Origin: Rhodoferax saidenbachensis
Lineage (GTDB): Bacteria; Pseudomonadota; Gammaproteobacteria; Burkholderiales; Burkholderiaceae_C
Assembly (NCBI RefSeq): GCF_001955715.1
Contig: NZ_CP019239.1
Location: 1-64,000, forward strand
Length of the DNA stretch: 64,000 nt
Reading direction: 5' to 3'
In this document: one piece after another, positions 21,678 to 29,891 of the stretch
Numbering within the stretch: position 1 is the first letter of the stretch
Layout: every line of letters begins with the position of its first letter
Notes under the pieces: generated by a model
Database searches by the model: none
What the model was told of the DNA's origin: nothing
What the model saw: only the letters and a program-made list of their open reading frames with translations
Program-made: the position numbers and the translations under genes

Positions 21678-22589
21678 GTGTTCAAGAATTTGATGATGTA
21701 CCGCATGGTGTCCCCCTGGACCATGGCGGTGGAAGCGCTGGAAGCAGCGCTGGAAGATGGGCGGTTTGTGGAATGCGGTGCCTCGCAGGAAAAATCGGTC
21801 GGCTGGGTGGCGCCGCGTGGCGAGGCCCACGGCGCACTGGTTGAGGTGGTAGGTGGCCAGTGGCTGCTCAAACTGATGGTGGAGGTCAAGGCGGTGCCGG
21901 GCTCCGTGGTCAAACGCCGCGTGCAGGAGCAGGTGGAGCAGATCACCGCCACCACCGGGCGTAAACCGGGCAAGAAAGAAACCCGCGAGCTGCGTGACGA
22001 CGCGCGCAACGCCCTGTTGCCCATGGCCTTTGCCAAGCAGGGTTCTGTGCAGGTCTGGATAGACCCCCAGGCCGGCTTGTTGTTGCTGGACGCGGGCAGC
22101 CAGGCGCGTGCTGACGAGGTCATGACCTGCCTGGTCAAGGCGGTGGATGGGCTTGCAGTGCAGCTCATCAACACGCAGATTTCACCGGCCGCGGCCATGT
22201 CCGGCTGGCTCTCCAGCCGCGAAGCGCCTGCGGGCTTTAGTGTGGACCGCGAATGTGAGCTCAAGGCAGCCGACGAATCCAAGGCCGTGGTGCGTTACAC
22301 CCGCCATGCGCTGGACACCGATGAGGTGAGCCAGCACATTGCCATGGGCAAGGTGCCCACGCGTTTGGCGATGACCTGGGACGACCGCGTTTCCTTTGTG
22401 TTGACCGAGGTGCTACAGCTCAAGAAGATCGCTTTTCTGGATGTGGTGTTTGAGGGTGCGCCATCCTCGCCGGGCGATGGCAAGGACGACGGTTTTGATG
22501 CAGATGCCGCGATTGCCACCGGGGAACTCAGCAAGCTGATCCCCGACCTGCTCGAAGCGCTGGGCGGCGAGATGGCCCAGCCGCAATAG
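21678..22589 (+). CDS. rdgC: Recombination-associated protein RdgC
   Basis: RdgC is a ring-shaped DNA-binding dimer that limits RecA access. The 303-residue product matches over its whole length: MFKNLMMYRM, then FVECGASQEKSVGWVAPRG, KKETRELRDDARNALLPMAF and the C-terminal ALGGE. Length is normal for the family. The start codon is GTG 21678. A G/C hairpin follows the stop. Confidence 0.95.
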   Translation: MFKNLMMYRMVSPWTMAVEALEAALEDGRFVECGASQEKSVGWVAPRGEAHGALVEVVGGQWLLKLMVEVKAVPGSVVKRRVQEQVEQITATTGRKPGKKETRELRDDARNALLPMAFAKQGSVQVWIDPQAGLLLLDAGSQARADEVMTCLVKAVDGLAVQLINTQISPAAAMSGWLSSREAPAGFSVDRECELKAADESKAVVRYTRHALDTDEVSQHIAMGKVPTRLAMTWDDRVSFVLTEVLQLKKIAFLDVVFEGAPSSPGDGKDDGFDADAAIATGELSKLIPDLLEALGGEMAQPQ

Positions 22590-22601
22590 CCCTGTTGCCC
22601 G

Positions 22602-22620
22602 CCCGCCTAATGCAGGCGGG
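22602..22620 (+). terminator. Hairpin after rdgC
   Basis: A perfect 7-bp stem CCCGCCT-AATGC-AGGCGGG lies 13 bases after the rdgC stop. It lacks a T-run. Confidence 0.5.
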
Positions 22621-22660
22621 TGGTGTTCTGGCTATCCTGCAACTTTTTGGAGACTACGCC

Positions 22661-23551
22661 ATGCAACGCAAAACGGCCCAGGACTTTGACCAGGAACTGT
22701 TGATCCTCTTTGATGCCTATGTGCATGGCACGCTGGACCGGCGCGGTTTTCTGGACCGTGCGCAGAAGTTTGCAGTGGGTGGTGTGACTGCGGTGGGCCT
22801 GTTGGCCGCACTGAGCCCCGATTTTGCGATGGGGCAGGTGGTACCCAAAGACGATGCGCGCGTGCGCACCGAGGTGCTGGAGTTTGCCTCCCCCAACGGC
22901 TACGGCAAGGTCAAAGGCTATCTGGCGCGCCCCGCGGCCGCGACAGGCAAGTTGCCCACCGTGCTGGTGGTGCATGAAAACCGCGGCCTCAACCCGCACA
23001 TCGAAGACATTGCCCGGCGCCTGGCATTGGAAGGTTACCTGGCCTTTGCGCCTGATGCCCTGAGCCCGCTGGGTGGCTACCCCGGTGACGAAGACAAGGC
23101 CCGTGAGCTGTTTGCCAAACTGGACCAGAGCAAGACCCGCGAAGACTTTGTTGCCGCCACAGGCTTCGTGCAAAGCTTGCCGCAGAGCAACGGCAAGCTG
23201 GGCGTCGTGGGCTTTTGTTATGGCGGTGGCATGGCCCACACGCTGGCCGTGCGCCTACCCACCCTCGCGGCGGCGGTGCCCTTCTATGGCAACCAGCCTG
23301 CACCCGAGGACGCCGCCAAGGTCAAGGCCCCTTTGTTGATCCATTTTGCGGCGGTCGACGAGCGCATCAACGCCGCTTGGCCTGCCTACGAAGCCGCCCT
23401 CAAGGCGGCAGGTGTGACGTACACCGCGCACCAGTACGCAGGCACCCAGCACGGCTTCAACAACGACACCACACCGCGCTTTGATGCGCCCGCCGCCAAG
23501 CTGGCGTGGGAGCGCACGCTGGCCTTCTTTAGCCGCACGTTACGCGCCTAA
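22661..23551 (+). CDS. Dienelactone hydrolase family protein, Tat-exported
   Basis: The 296-residue product has an unusual start: about 25 residues before a twin-arginine motif RRGFLDRAQKFAVGG and a hydrophobic stretch ending DFAMGQ, which suggests Tat export. The dienelactone-hydrolase domain follows, with LVVHENRGLNPHI, the Cys nucleophile elbow GFCYGGG near residue 185, Asp in AAVDERIN and His in TQHGFNND. Family members open lactone rings or act as general carboxyesterases. The start is ATG 22661. Confidence 0.88.
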   Translation: MQRKTAQDFDQELLILFDAYVHGTLDRRGFLDRAQKFAVGGVTAVGLLAALSPDFAMGQVVPKDDARVRTEVLEFASPNGYGKVKGYLARPAAATGKLPTVLVVHENRGLNPHIEDIARRLALEGYLAFAPDALSPLGGYPGDEDKARELFAKLDQSKTREDFVAATGFVQSLPQSNGKLGVVGFCYGGGMAHTLAVRLPTLAAAVPFYGNQPAPEDAAKVKAPLLIHFAAVDERINAAWPAYEAALKAAGVTYTAHQYAGTQHGFNNDTTPRFDAPAAKLAWERTLAFFSRTLRA

Positions 23552-23559
23552 GTTAACGC

Positions 23560-24087
23560 TTAGTGGCGGTGCTTGTCGTGGCCATACCCATGGCCGTGGT
23601 GCTTGTGGTGGTGTTTGTCAAAACCATGGTGGTGGTCCACCACGTAGTGCCGCTCGGGCTGGTAGCTGGCACGGTAATAGTCGCCGCGTGGCGCGCTCGC
23701 ATAGACCGGCTGCCGCTGGGTCATGCCTTTGCCGACACTGGCGCCTGCGGCACCACCAACGCCAGCACCCAACACGGCACCGGTGTGTCCACCGACCGAC
23801 TGGCCTACGGCCGCCCCTGCGGCACCGCCGACAGCACCACCCAGCACCGCACCTTGTTGGCCTGAGCCGCGTGTGCTGACGGCGGCACCCGTGGCACCAC
23901 CAATGGCGCCACCGATCACCGCGCCACTGCGTCCACCCATGGATTGGCCGATGACCGCTCCGGCGGCAGCACCTGCACCCCCGCCGAGGACGGTAGACAG
24001 GTCACTGGCCTGGGCCAGAGGCAACAAACCGATGGCGCCAGTAGCCAGTACCAGCAGGGTGCGGGATGTGCGAGACAAAACTTTCAT
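23560..24087 (-). CDS. Glycine-zipper outer-membrane-type protein with His-rich tail
   Basis: The 175-residue product has a signal peptide (LLVLATGAIGLLPLAQA) and at least three glycine-zipper blocks of the type GAAAGAVIGQSMGGRSGAVIG (shown in part) between residues 35 and 120. It ends in a tail with more than 20 His among Lys, Gly and Tyr (HHHGFDKHHHKHHGHGYGH). Glycine zippers insert into or span membranes; the tail could bind metal ions. The N-terminus is set at ATG 24087, just before the signal peptide. The function is unknown. Confidence 0.8.
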   Translation of the reverse strand: MKVLSRTSRTLLVLATGAIGLLPLAQASDLSTVLGGGAGAAAGAVIGQSMGGRSGAVIGGAIGGATGAAVSTRGSGQQGAVLGGAVGGAAGAAVGQSVGGHTGAVLGAGVGGAAGASVGKGMTQRQPVYASAPRGDYYRASYQPERHYVVDHHHGFDKHHHKHHGHGYGHDKHRH

Positions 24088-24222
24088 GGTTGCAAAGGGG
24101 CGAGGCCCGTACCGCCAGACGTGGCGGTTTGTCACCTTCCAACGGCTCAGCCGGGCGTCCGCTGACCCGGCTTACACGGTCTTACAACTGCTGCACCTGC
24201 TTACGGTTGCGGTGGATAGCCC

Positions 24223-25488
24223 TCAAGATGCGGGTGCCCAGACCAATTGCGGCAGCGCCTGGGTGATGGCAGCCCGCTCGCGTTTGGGTACAGGCCGCAG
24301 GTTGCTTGCCACCCACTGGGCGCGCTCCAGGTTGATGCTGCCACGCGCCTTCCAGCGCTGGGCTTCCAGGGCCGGGTTGTGCAGCATGGCGGCCAGCCAC
24401 ACGGCCTGGGCGGCGCTGAGCTGGTCGGTGCGTTTGCCAAAGTAGGTGTGGGCGGCTGCCTGCGCGCCGCAAATGGTGGCACCCCAGGGCGCGTGGTCCA
24501 GGTACAGGCGCAGGATGCGCGCCTTGCCCAAGGTTTGTTCCATCTCCACCGCGTAGAGCAGTTCGCGCAGCTTGCGCACGGGGGAGCGATCGCCGCCCGT
24601 GACCAGCAGCTTGGCCACTTGTTGCGACAAGGTGCTGGCGCCACGCAGAGTGGCGTCTTCGGCCTGGTTGCTGCGCAGAGCCTTGTTCATTTCCACCAGG
24701 TCGTAGCCGGGGTGTTCGTAAAAGCGCTGGTCTTCTGCGGCCAGCACGGCGCGTGCCAGCAAGCTGTCACTGCGCACATTGGCCCGCGCCATGGCGACGG
24801 GCAGGCCCCGGTTGCACTGGCTCTGCGCCTGCGTCCAGGCTTCGGTGCCCAGACCCTGCACGGCCATGCCGCTGATGCGCGGTTGCACGCTCAGTTTTTT
24901 GCTGGGCAGGTCCAGCGTGGCATGGAGTGCAAACGTACCTTCCATCTGTGCCTGTGCCATCTCGGGGATGGCGTGGGCGAACAGTGCGTAGCCATCGGCC
25001 ACCGGGGTGTCGGGCACATCGATGTGCAGCGTGATGCCGGTAGGGCGCAGCGTGCCTTTCCAGGTGGCCGACACGGCGCCGCTGTGCAGCGTGCCGCGCA
25101 GTTCGGTGGCGTTGCGGCGTACGGTCATGCGCACGTCTTGCAGGCGCAGCGGCTCGCCACCCCAACTGCTGCTGCGCAGCGTGCAAGGCTGGCAGCGCAG
25201 GCTGAGCTGTTGGCTGGTCTCGTCCCACGCCAGGTGCACATCGCCCAGGCGCGTGGGCAGGGTGCGGCCGTGCAGCTGCTTGGCAATCCAGGGTGTGCTG
25301 CCCCACTGCACGAGTGCTGCCACGCCCACGTCCATGTTGAGCGGCCCAACACGCAAGGTAGTGGCCCAGTCGCCCTGTGCGGGGCGCACGATGGCCCGCG
25401 CCGTGAACAGCAGGGCGCTCAGGCCCAGCATGGCCAGCACCGCGGTAACAACCAGAATCCGGGCCGTGGCCCACAGCAGTTTGCGCAC
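24223..25488 (-). CDS. Biosynthetic peptidoglycan glycosyltransferase (GT51)
   Basis: GT51 enzymes polymerise lipid II into glycan strands. The 421-residue product has one N-terminal transmembrane helix (LLWATARILVVTAVLAMLGL), about 200 residues of uncharacterised beta-rich sequence, then GT51. Motifs are all present: EDQRFYEHPGYD with the catalytic Glu near residue 250, GASTLSQQVAKLL, RKLRELLYAVEME and KARILRLYLD. No transpeptidase domain is present, so it resembles MtgA but is longer. The start is GTG 25488, preceded by AAGGA. It is last in the exosortase gene series, 29 bases after the EpsI-like gene. Confidence 0.88.
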   Translation of the reverse strand: MRKLLWATARILVVTAVLAMLGLSALLFTARAIVRPAQGDWATTLRVGPLNMDVGVAALVQWGSTPWIAKQLHGRTLPTRLGDVHLAWDETSQQLSLRCQPCTLRSSSWGGEPLRLQDVRMTVRRNATELRGTLHSGAVSATWKGTLRPTGITLHIDVPDTPVADGYALFAHAIPEMAQAQMEGTFALHATLDLPSKKLSVQPRISGMAVQGLGTEAWTQAQSQCNRGLPVAMARANVRSDSLLARAVLAAEDQRFYEHPGYDLVEMNKALRSNQAEDATLRGASTLSQQVAKLLVTGGDRSPVRKLRELLYAVEMEQTLGKARILRLYLDHAPWGATICGAQAAAHTYFGKRTDQLSAAQAVWLAAMLHNPALEAQRWKARGSINLERAQWVASNLRPVPKRERAAITQALPQLVWAPAS

Positions 25489-25517
25489 AACATCATCCTT
25501 GCAAGAACACAACAGCG

Positions 25518-26078
25518 TTAGAGGGGTGTGGCCACGGTGATCGCCTTCCACGGGCCGGTGGACTGGCCTGCCACCGAGGCCCAGTACCAGGCCGAGGTGT
25601 CGGTGTAGCCCTGGCCCTGCGCGTCCTCAATGCGTTCGCAGACGCGCACAGCGCGGCCACCGCGATCCGCCACAAAGCAGCGCCAGCGTGCCTGGTTGGC
25701 TTGCACTTCCAGTTGTTCGTTGTGGATGCGGTAGCCCAGGCCGCGGTAGCAGTCCGCAGCGGGGTGGAGCATGCGGGTGGGCCGGGCTACCGTGCGCAGT
25801 ACCAGTACGTTTTTGTCGTCCGTCATACGCGCGACGCTGCCTGGGAAGTGTTTGGCAAAGCGCAGCTCTACTTCGCTCAGCGCCAGCGGGCGCAGCGTTG
25901 CGCCTTGCCACTCTGTTGGCAGCTCTGCAGAGGTCATGGAGGTATTGGCACTAGGTGACGCAGAGCGCTCGGTCATGGCCTGGCCGATGCCCCACAACGC
26001 ACATATCGGCAGCAGCGCGGCCCACAGTGTTTTGTGCAGCACGCGGTTGACAAAGCGGTTACTGAACAAGCCGTTCAT
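25518..26078 (-). CDS. EpsI-like exosortase-associated protein
   Basis: The 186-residue product has one N-terminal hydrophobic helix (TLWAALLPICALWGIGQAM) and a soluble domain with LPTEWQGATLRPLALSEVE (shown in part) and HPAADCYRGLGYRI, which corresponds to the conserved H-x(4)-C-x(3)-G-W/Y region of EpsI-domain proteins. These accompany exosortases, sometimes fused to them. The start overlaps the end of the exosortase gene by 4 bases. It is part of the exosortase set at 24.2-29.1 kb. Confidence 0.8.
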   Translation of the reverse strand: MNGLFSNRFVNRVLHKTLWAALLPICALWGIGQAMTERSASPSANTSMTSAELPTEWQGATLRPLALSEVELRFAKHFPGSVARMTDDKNVLVLRTVARPTRMLHPAADCYRGLGYRIHNEQLEVQANQARWRCFVADRGGRAVRVCERIEDAQGQGYTDTSAWYWASVAGQSTGPWKAITVATPL

Positions 26079-26929
26079 ATCGCACGCTCCTGACGTGCCA
26101 TGGTCCGGGCAATGCCGCTGCAGACGAGCGCCAACACCATCAGCCCAATCGCGTCGTGGCCCCAGGTCGGCAAGTGATTGCCAGACGCCTGCGCCGCGAC
26201 CAACACCGTGTTGCGCAGCACATTGCCCAGCAGCACCAGCGCGCCGACGACAGGCAGACGCAGCAGGAAAGCACGGTTGCTGCGCTGTGTCGCCAGTGCC
26301 ACCACACACGCCGTGAAGTAACCCAGCCACACCATCTGCACGCCCGAGCACGGTGCATCCACGATGATGAGCTGACCATCCACGACCAGGCTGCTGCCGG
26401 TGCGCTCGGCTATAAAGCCGAGTGACAACAACCAGCGGCTGGTCTCTGCCGTCACCACGCGCAGCGGGAAGCCCGCGTAGAACTGCAGCGATGCCAGCAA
26501 CGGCAATGACAACACCGACAGCCCCCACACTGGCGCACTGGACACGCGCGCTGGCAAAAAGGCCAAAAGCCCCGCTGCCAGACTCAAGAGACCGATAAGG
26601 GCCACCAACAGATCCGGCAACTGGTTGTGCAACGCGGTGGTGAGTACGGCACCGGTCAAAGCGGCGGCTTGTAAACCTAGACGTGGTGCGGCACGCAGTT
26701 GTTTGCGGTGCGTCCACAGCACCACTGCCAATGCGCCCAAGGCCAGCGCGCCCAGCGGGTCGTCCGAGCCATCGACCATACGCTGGCCCATCCACCACCA
26801 GGTGGGCCACAGCGCCAGGGCCAGCAGGGCCAGCCAGCGCCATTCGGGCGTCGTGTCCAGCGCGATGCCAAAGCGTACAAAGCCCGGTATGTGCAGCAGA
26901 CGATGCAATGGGGAATGTGTGTTTTCCAC
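26075..26929 (-). CDS. Exosortase (PEP-CTERM sorting transpeptidase)
   Basis: Exosortases are integral membrane cysteine proteases or transpeptidases that process PEP-CTERM tails. The 284-residue product has about eight hydrophobic helices. The catalytic set is visible: Cys in DAPCSGVQ near residue 193, Arg in GNVLRNTVL near 237 and His in WGHDAIGL near 257. GTG 26929 follows AAGGA by 8 bases; the upstream in-frame reading comes from a REP-like repeat. I cannot assign the Xrt subtype. The only PEP-CTERM protein in the window is encoded next to it. Confidence 0.9.
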   Translation of the reverse strand: MENTHSPLHRLLHIPGFVRFGIALDTTPEWRWLALLALALWPTWWWMGQRMVDGSDDPLGALALGALAVVLWTHRKQLRAAPRLGLQAAALTGAVLTTALHNQLPDLLVALIGLLSLAAGLLAFLPARVSSAPVWGLSVLSLPLLASLQFYAGFPLRVVTAETSRWLLSLGFIAERTGSSLVVDGQLIIVDAPCSGVQMVWLGYFTACVVALATQRSNRAFLLRLPVVGALVLLGNVLRNTVLVAAQASGNHLPTWGHDAIGLMVLALVCSGIARTMARQERAI

Positions 26930-26960
26930 TTTCAGTTTCCTTGGTTCGGCGCGGCAATAA

Positions 26961-27010
26961 CCGTTCGGGCTGAGCTTGTCGAAGCCCTTCGACAGGCTCA
27001 GGGTGAACGG
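26961..27010 (-). repeat. REP-like palindrome, copy 1
   Basis: CCGTTCGGGCTGAGCTTGTC, GAAG, then CTTCGACAGGCTCAGGG and GAACGG form a long hairpin between the VIT/VWA gene and the exosortase gene. Related copies are at 44748 and 52770. Its presence inside the operon may affect relative expression of the two genes. Confidence 0.85.
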
Positions 27011-27017
27011 AATAGGT

Positions 27018-29126
27018 TTAGCTGGTGTAGTGGTGCGCACGGGTCTGTGCGCGGCGGCGGCGGTGCGCCAGCATGGCCAGCACCGACAACGTCACCAAGA
27101 TCGCACCCCAGGTGGCGGGTTCCGGTGTGCTGGGCACTTCGGCACCCAGGGCCGAGTTCTCCACACCTTGCGGCAGGGGTGAGGGCTGGTTCACGCTGGG
27201 GCTGTCTGCAGGTGCCTTGTTGCGCACCACCTGGTCCACGGCCAGGAAGCTGGTGTACTGGGTCAGCAGGCTGTACTTCAGGCTCAGATCGGTGATGGCG
27301 TCTTTCGCGGCGCTGCCGCCTTCCAGGGCTTCCTGGTCGCTCAGAGCGGCAATGCGGTGGCGGGCCCACAGGTGGCGCAGGGCGGCGGTATCGATCACGT
27401 TGCTGGCATTGACAGGCAGGCTGAAGTGCAGCGGGCCGCTGGCCGAGTTGCCGTCCACGATCAACGTGCCCTTGGCATCACCCTTCCATTTGCCAAACAC
27501 GATGAGCGGGCGCTGGGCCAACAGGTCGGGCAGCTGGCGGGGTTCCACGTCGTACACGTCCAGGCCTTCAAAACGGACCTTCACATTGGTGAGCACGGGG
27601 GAGTCAATCATTTTGCGGAAGCGGGCGGCTTGTTCGGCGGCCTCGGCGGGTTGGGTGATGATGAAGGGTTCGCCCATGCCCGCACGGGCCAGGCCTTCCA
27701 TGAGGTGGCGGTTCACGCTGGAGCCGATGCCGAACGAAAACACGTTGGCGCTGGAGAGGTTGTTGCGCACCAGCTCAAAGGCTTCGCGCTCCACGGTCAC
27801 ATAACCATCGGTCACCACCACCACGGTGCGTGACACATCGGCGTTCTTGGGCTGGGCATACACGCGCTTGAGCGCAGGGATCAGCTCGGTGCTGCCACCG
27901 CCGCCTTCCTTGTCGATGGTGCGGATAGCTTGGTCGATGTTCGCCTTGGTGGCGGGCACCGACGTGGGGTTCAGGAAGTTGTTGCTGCCCGAAAACAGCA
28001 GCACGTTGAAGGTGTCGCTGGGGCGCAGGCCGCCAATCAGCTCGCGCAACACGCCTTTGGCCGTGTCCAGCGGAAAGCCGTGCATGGAGCCTGAGATGTC
28101 CACCACAAAGATGTATTCGCGCGGCGTGATGGCCGTTGCAGCGGGGGCCTTGGGTGGCTCCACCATGGCGAGGAAGAAGTTCTCGTCCTGGCCTTTGTAG
28201 AGCATCACACCGGTCTCGATCTTGTCGCCGGCCAGGCGGTAGTTCAGGATGAAGTCACGGTTGTTGGTGGGCTCGGCCGTGGGGTTCAGCCCCACCACGG
28301 TGGCACCGCCCTGTTCGGTGTAGCTGCTGATGGTGTGCGAGCTGGAGCGCACTTCTTTCACACCAATGGGCGTGTTCAGCGTCACATGGATATCAAACGC
28401 AGGCGCGGCAGCGCTGGTAGGCGTGTTCTGGCCCTGGGGCAGATAGGGCTGGGCTACCCAGGTCGCGTTGGCTTGTGAACTCTGAGGGCTGTTGTAGCGC
28501 GGGCCCACGACGGTGGGGAAGACGAACTGGTAGTTGCCATCGGTGGGCAACAGCAGCTCGGTGTAGCGCAGCTCCACCTTCACGTCGTCGCCGGGCATGA
28601 TGTTGGCCACGTTCATCTGGAACACATTGGGCAGGTGCTGCTCCAGCAGCGCGGCGGTCTTGCCTTCCTGCTTGGCGGCGTCGTATTCGATCTTGGCCTG
28701 CTGCTTCTCGCGGATCTTGGCGGTGATCAGGCGGTCCGCCAGGCGCACGTTCATGCCATGCACCGCCGCACGTGTGGAGCCGGGGAATACGTACTTGGCC
28801 TCGATGGCGCGCTGGCCCTCGTTCTTGTAGGTCTGCACCACGGTCACGTCGGCAATCACGCCGCTGACCTTCACGTTCACCTGGGTGGACTTGAGCGGCA
28901 ACTGGTCCACACCAGGGTTGTCGCTCTTCACGAAGAAGTAGGGGCTCTCGGTTTTAAGCCGGGGCGCCGCGTCGCGGTCTTGCGCGTGCGCCGGGGGGCT
29001 GATGGCCAGCGCTACAAAGCAGGCGGCAGACAGCGTGGTGGTGGCCAGCCAGAGCCAGCGCGACAGTCGTGCGGGGGGCTCAGTGGTGGCGATGTCGGGG
29101 GCCGTGTGGGTAGCGGCAAGTGCCAT
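27018..29126 (-). CDS. VIT and VWA domain protein with C-terminal PEP-CTERM sorting tail
   Basis: The 702-residue product has an N-terminal hydrophobic export segment (about 23-47, ending SPPAHAQ), a VIT domain (about 60-190), and a von Willebrand A domain with the metal-binding MIDAS motif DISGSMHG near residue 343. A tail of the form TPEPATWGAILVTL...HRRRR then follows: PEP, a hydrophobic helix and an arginine cluster, which is a PEP-CTERM signal. It is thus a surface or membrane protein processed by the exosortase encoded next. VIT/VWA proteins resemble inter-alpha-trypsin inhibitor heavy chains and are typical sortase targets. Three CreB half-sites lie 90-116 bases upstream. Confidence 0.92.
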   Translation of the reverse strand: MALAATHTAPDIATTEPPARLSRWLWLATTTLSAACFVALAISPPAHAQDRDAAPRLKTESPYFFVKSDNPGVDQLPLKSTQVNVKVSGVIADVTVVQTYKNEGQRAIEAKYVFPGSTRAAVHGMNVRLADRLITAKIREKQQAKIEYDAAKQEGKTAALLEQHLPNVFQMNVANIMPGDDVKVELRYTELLLPTDGNYQFVFPTVVGPRYNSPQSSQANATWVAQPYLPQGQNTPTSAAAPAFDIHVTLNTPIGVKEVRSSSHTISSYTEQGGATVVGLNPTAEPTNNRDFILNYRLAGDKIETGVMLYKGQDENFFLAMVEPPKAPAATAITPREYIFVVDISGSMHGFPLDTAKGVLRELIGGLRPSDTFNVLLFSGSNNFLNPTSVPATKANIDQAIRTIDKEGGGGSTELIPALKRVYAQPKNADVSRTVVVVTDGYVTVEREAFELVRNNLSSANVFSFGIGSSVNRHLMEGLARAGMGEPFIITQPAEAAEQAARFRKMIDSPVLTNVKVRFEGLDVYDVEPRQLPDLLAQRPLIVFGKWKGDAKGTLIVDGNSASGPLHFSLPVNASNVIDTAALRHLWARHRIAALSDQEALEGGSAAKDAITDLSLKYSLLTQYTSFLAVDQVVRNKAPADSPSVNQPSPLPQGVENSALGAEVPSTPEPATWGAILVTLSVLAMLAHRRRRAQTRAHHYTS

Positions 29127-29215
29127 GGGGCTTCTCCAGTCGGCGTGCGGTATTGCACGTTGAGGAGAGCATCCCGCCCAGGTGAGAAGTCAGTTTGAAG
29201 GGGTTAGGGGCCTGT

Positions 29216-29242
29216 GTGAAGTCTGTGTGAAATGGGGGTGAA
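29216..29242 (-). promoter_or_regulatory. Triple CreB-binding tag upstream of the VIT/VWA gene
   Basis: On the minus strand the sequence reads TTCAC three times with 6 bases between each, so two overlapping matches to the E. coli CreB tag TTCAC-N6-TTCAC. On the plus strand GTGAA begins at 29216, 29227 and 29238. The 11-base period keeps the half-sites on one DNA face. The site precedes the VIT/VWA start codon by 90 bases and points in its direction. Confidence 0.75.
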
Positions 29243-29277
29243 GTGAGCGATGTTCGACAGAGCTGTTTGTAAAGCAG

Positions 29278-29856
29278 CTAGTGCGATTCCGTACGTGTCC
29301 TAAGCAGCTCTATCAATATCTCTTTGGCACGATCGGTTATTTGAAATTGCAGATTTAGAAGGCAACGATAAGCGGCAAGTAGAACGATCGTTTTTGGACT
29401 TCGTGAAAGCGTGGCAGAGTATTCTTTCTCTCCATTCTCTAGACTGCATATGGCGTAGCCAAACTCTGTTTTGAATTTTTTCAGATCAGAAGCAGTCAAA
29501 CCGGCAATGTGGTTTGCGAAGGTAAAAGTTACGTTGTGTACCTTGTGAACCAATTGATTTCTCAATTCAGACAATCCACGTAAAAAGGCTACGTGTTCTT
29601 TATCTATCAGACCAAGTGCTCTAGCAAAAGCAACTTTGCCCGATCTGGTGTTGTTGAAATCGAGGTTTGCAATAGCGTCTGCTGCTGCTTCAGCGCCCAG
29701 GCGACGAACAATCAGTGAACCAAGTACTGCTTCGAATAGTGCATGAGTTTTGATAACAAAAGACCAATCAGAGTCATGCAATAGGTCGTCTAAGAATGTT
29801 GGAGAAAGACCAACAGATTCAAGCAACGCTTCAACACTAGGATTTGTGGTTGTCAT
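29278..29856 (-). CDS. HEPN-like hypothetical protein
   Basis: The 192-residue product is all-helical by appearance and contains RNQLVH near residue 98, a match to the HEPN RNase motif R-x4-6-H. It follows WSFVIKTHALFEAVLGSLI and FARALGLIDKEHVAFLRGLSEL (key parts ALFEAVL and LRGLSEL), a layout like MltR or abortive-infection HEPN proteins. Composition is clearly AT-richer than the flanks, which suggests a late insertion between creC and the VIT/VWA gene. No partner antitoxin is seen. ATG 29856 is preceded by AGGTC. Nuclease activity is only a possibility. Confidence 0.65.
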   Translation of the reverse strand: MTTTNPSVEALLESVGLSPTFLDDLLHDSDWSFVIKTHALFEAVLGSLIVRRLGAEAAADAIANLDFNNTRSGKVAFARALGLIDKEHVAFLRGLSELRNQLVHKVHNVTFTFANHIAGLTASDLKKFKTEFGYAICSLENGEKEYSATLSRSPKTIVLLAAYRCLLNLQFQITDRAKEILIELLRTRTESH

Positions 29857-29891
29857 GATGGTTGACCTATTAGTTACGTTTGAATTCCACT

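Noticed and set aside
25518..26957. 479-codon frame joining the EpsI-like gene with sequence antisense-frame to the exosortase
   Set aside because: The first 293 codons overlap the exosortase gene in another frame and show no domain; the real gene starts at 26078.
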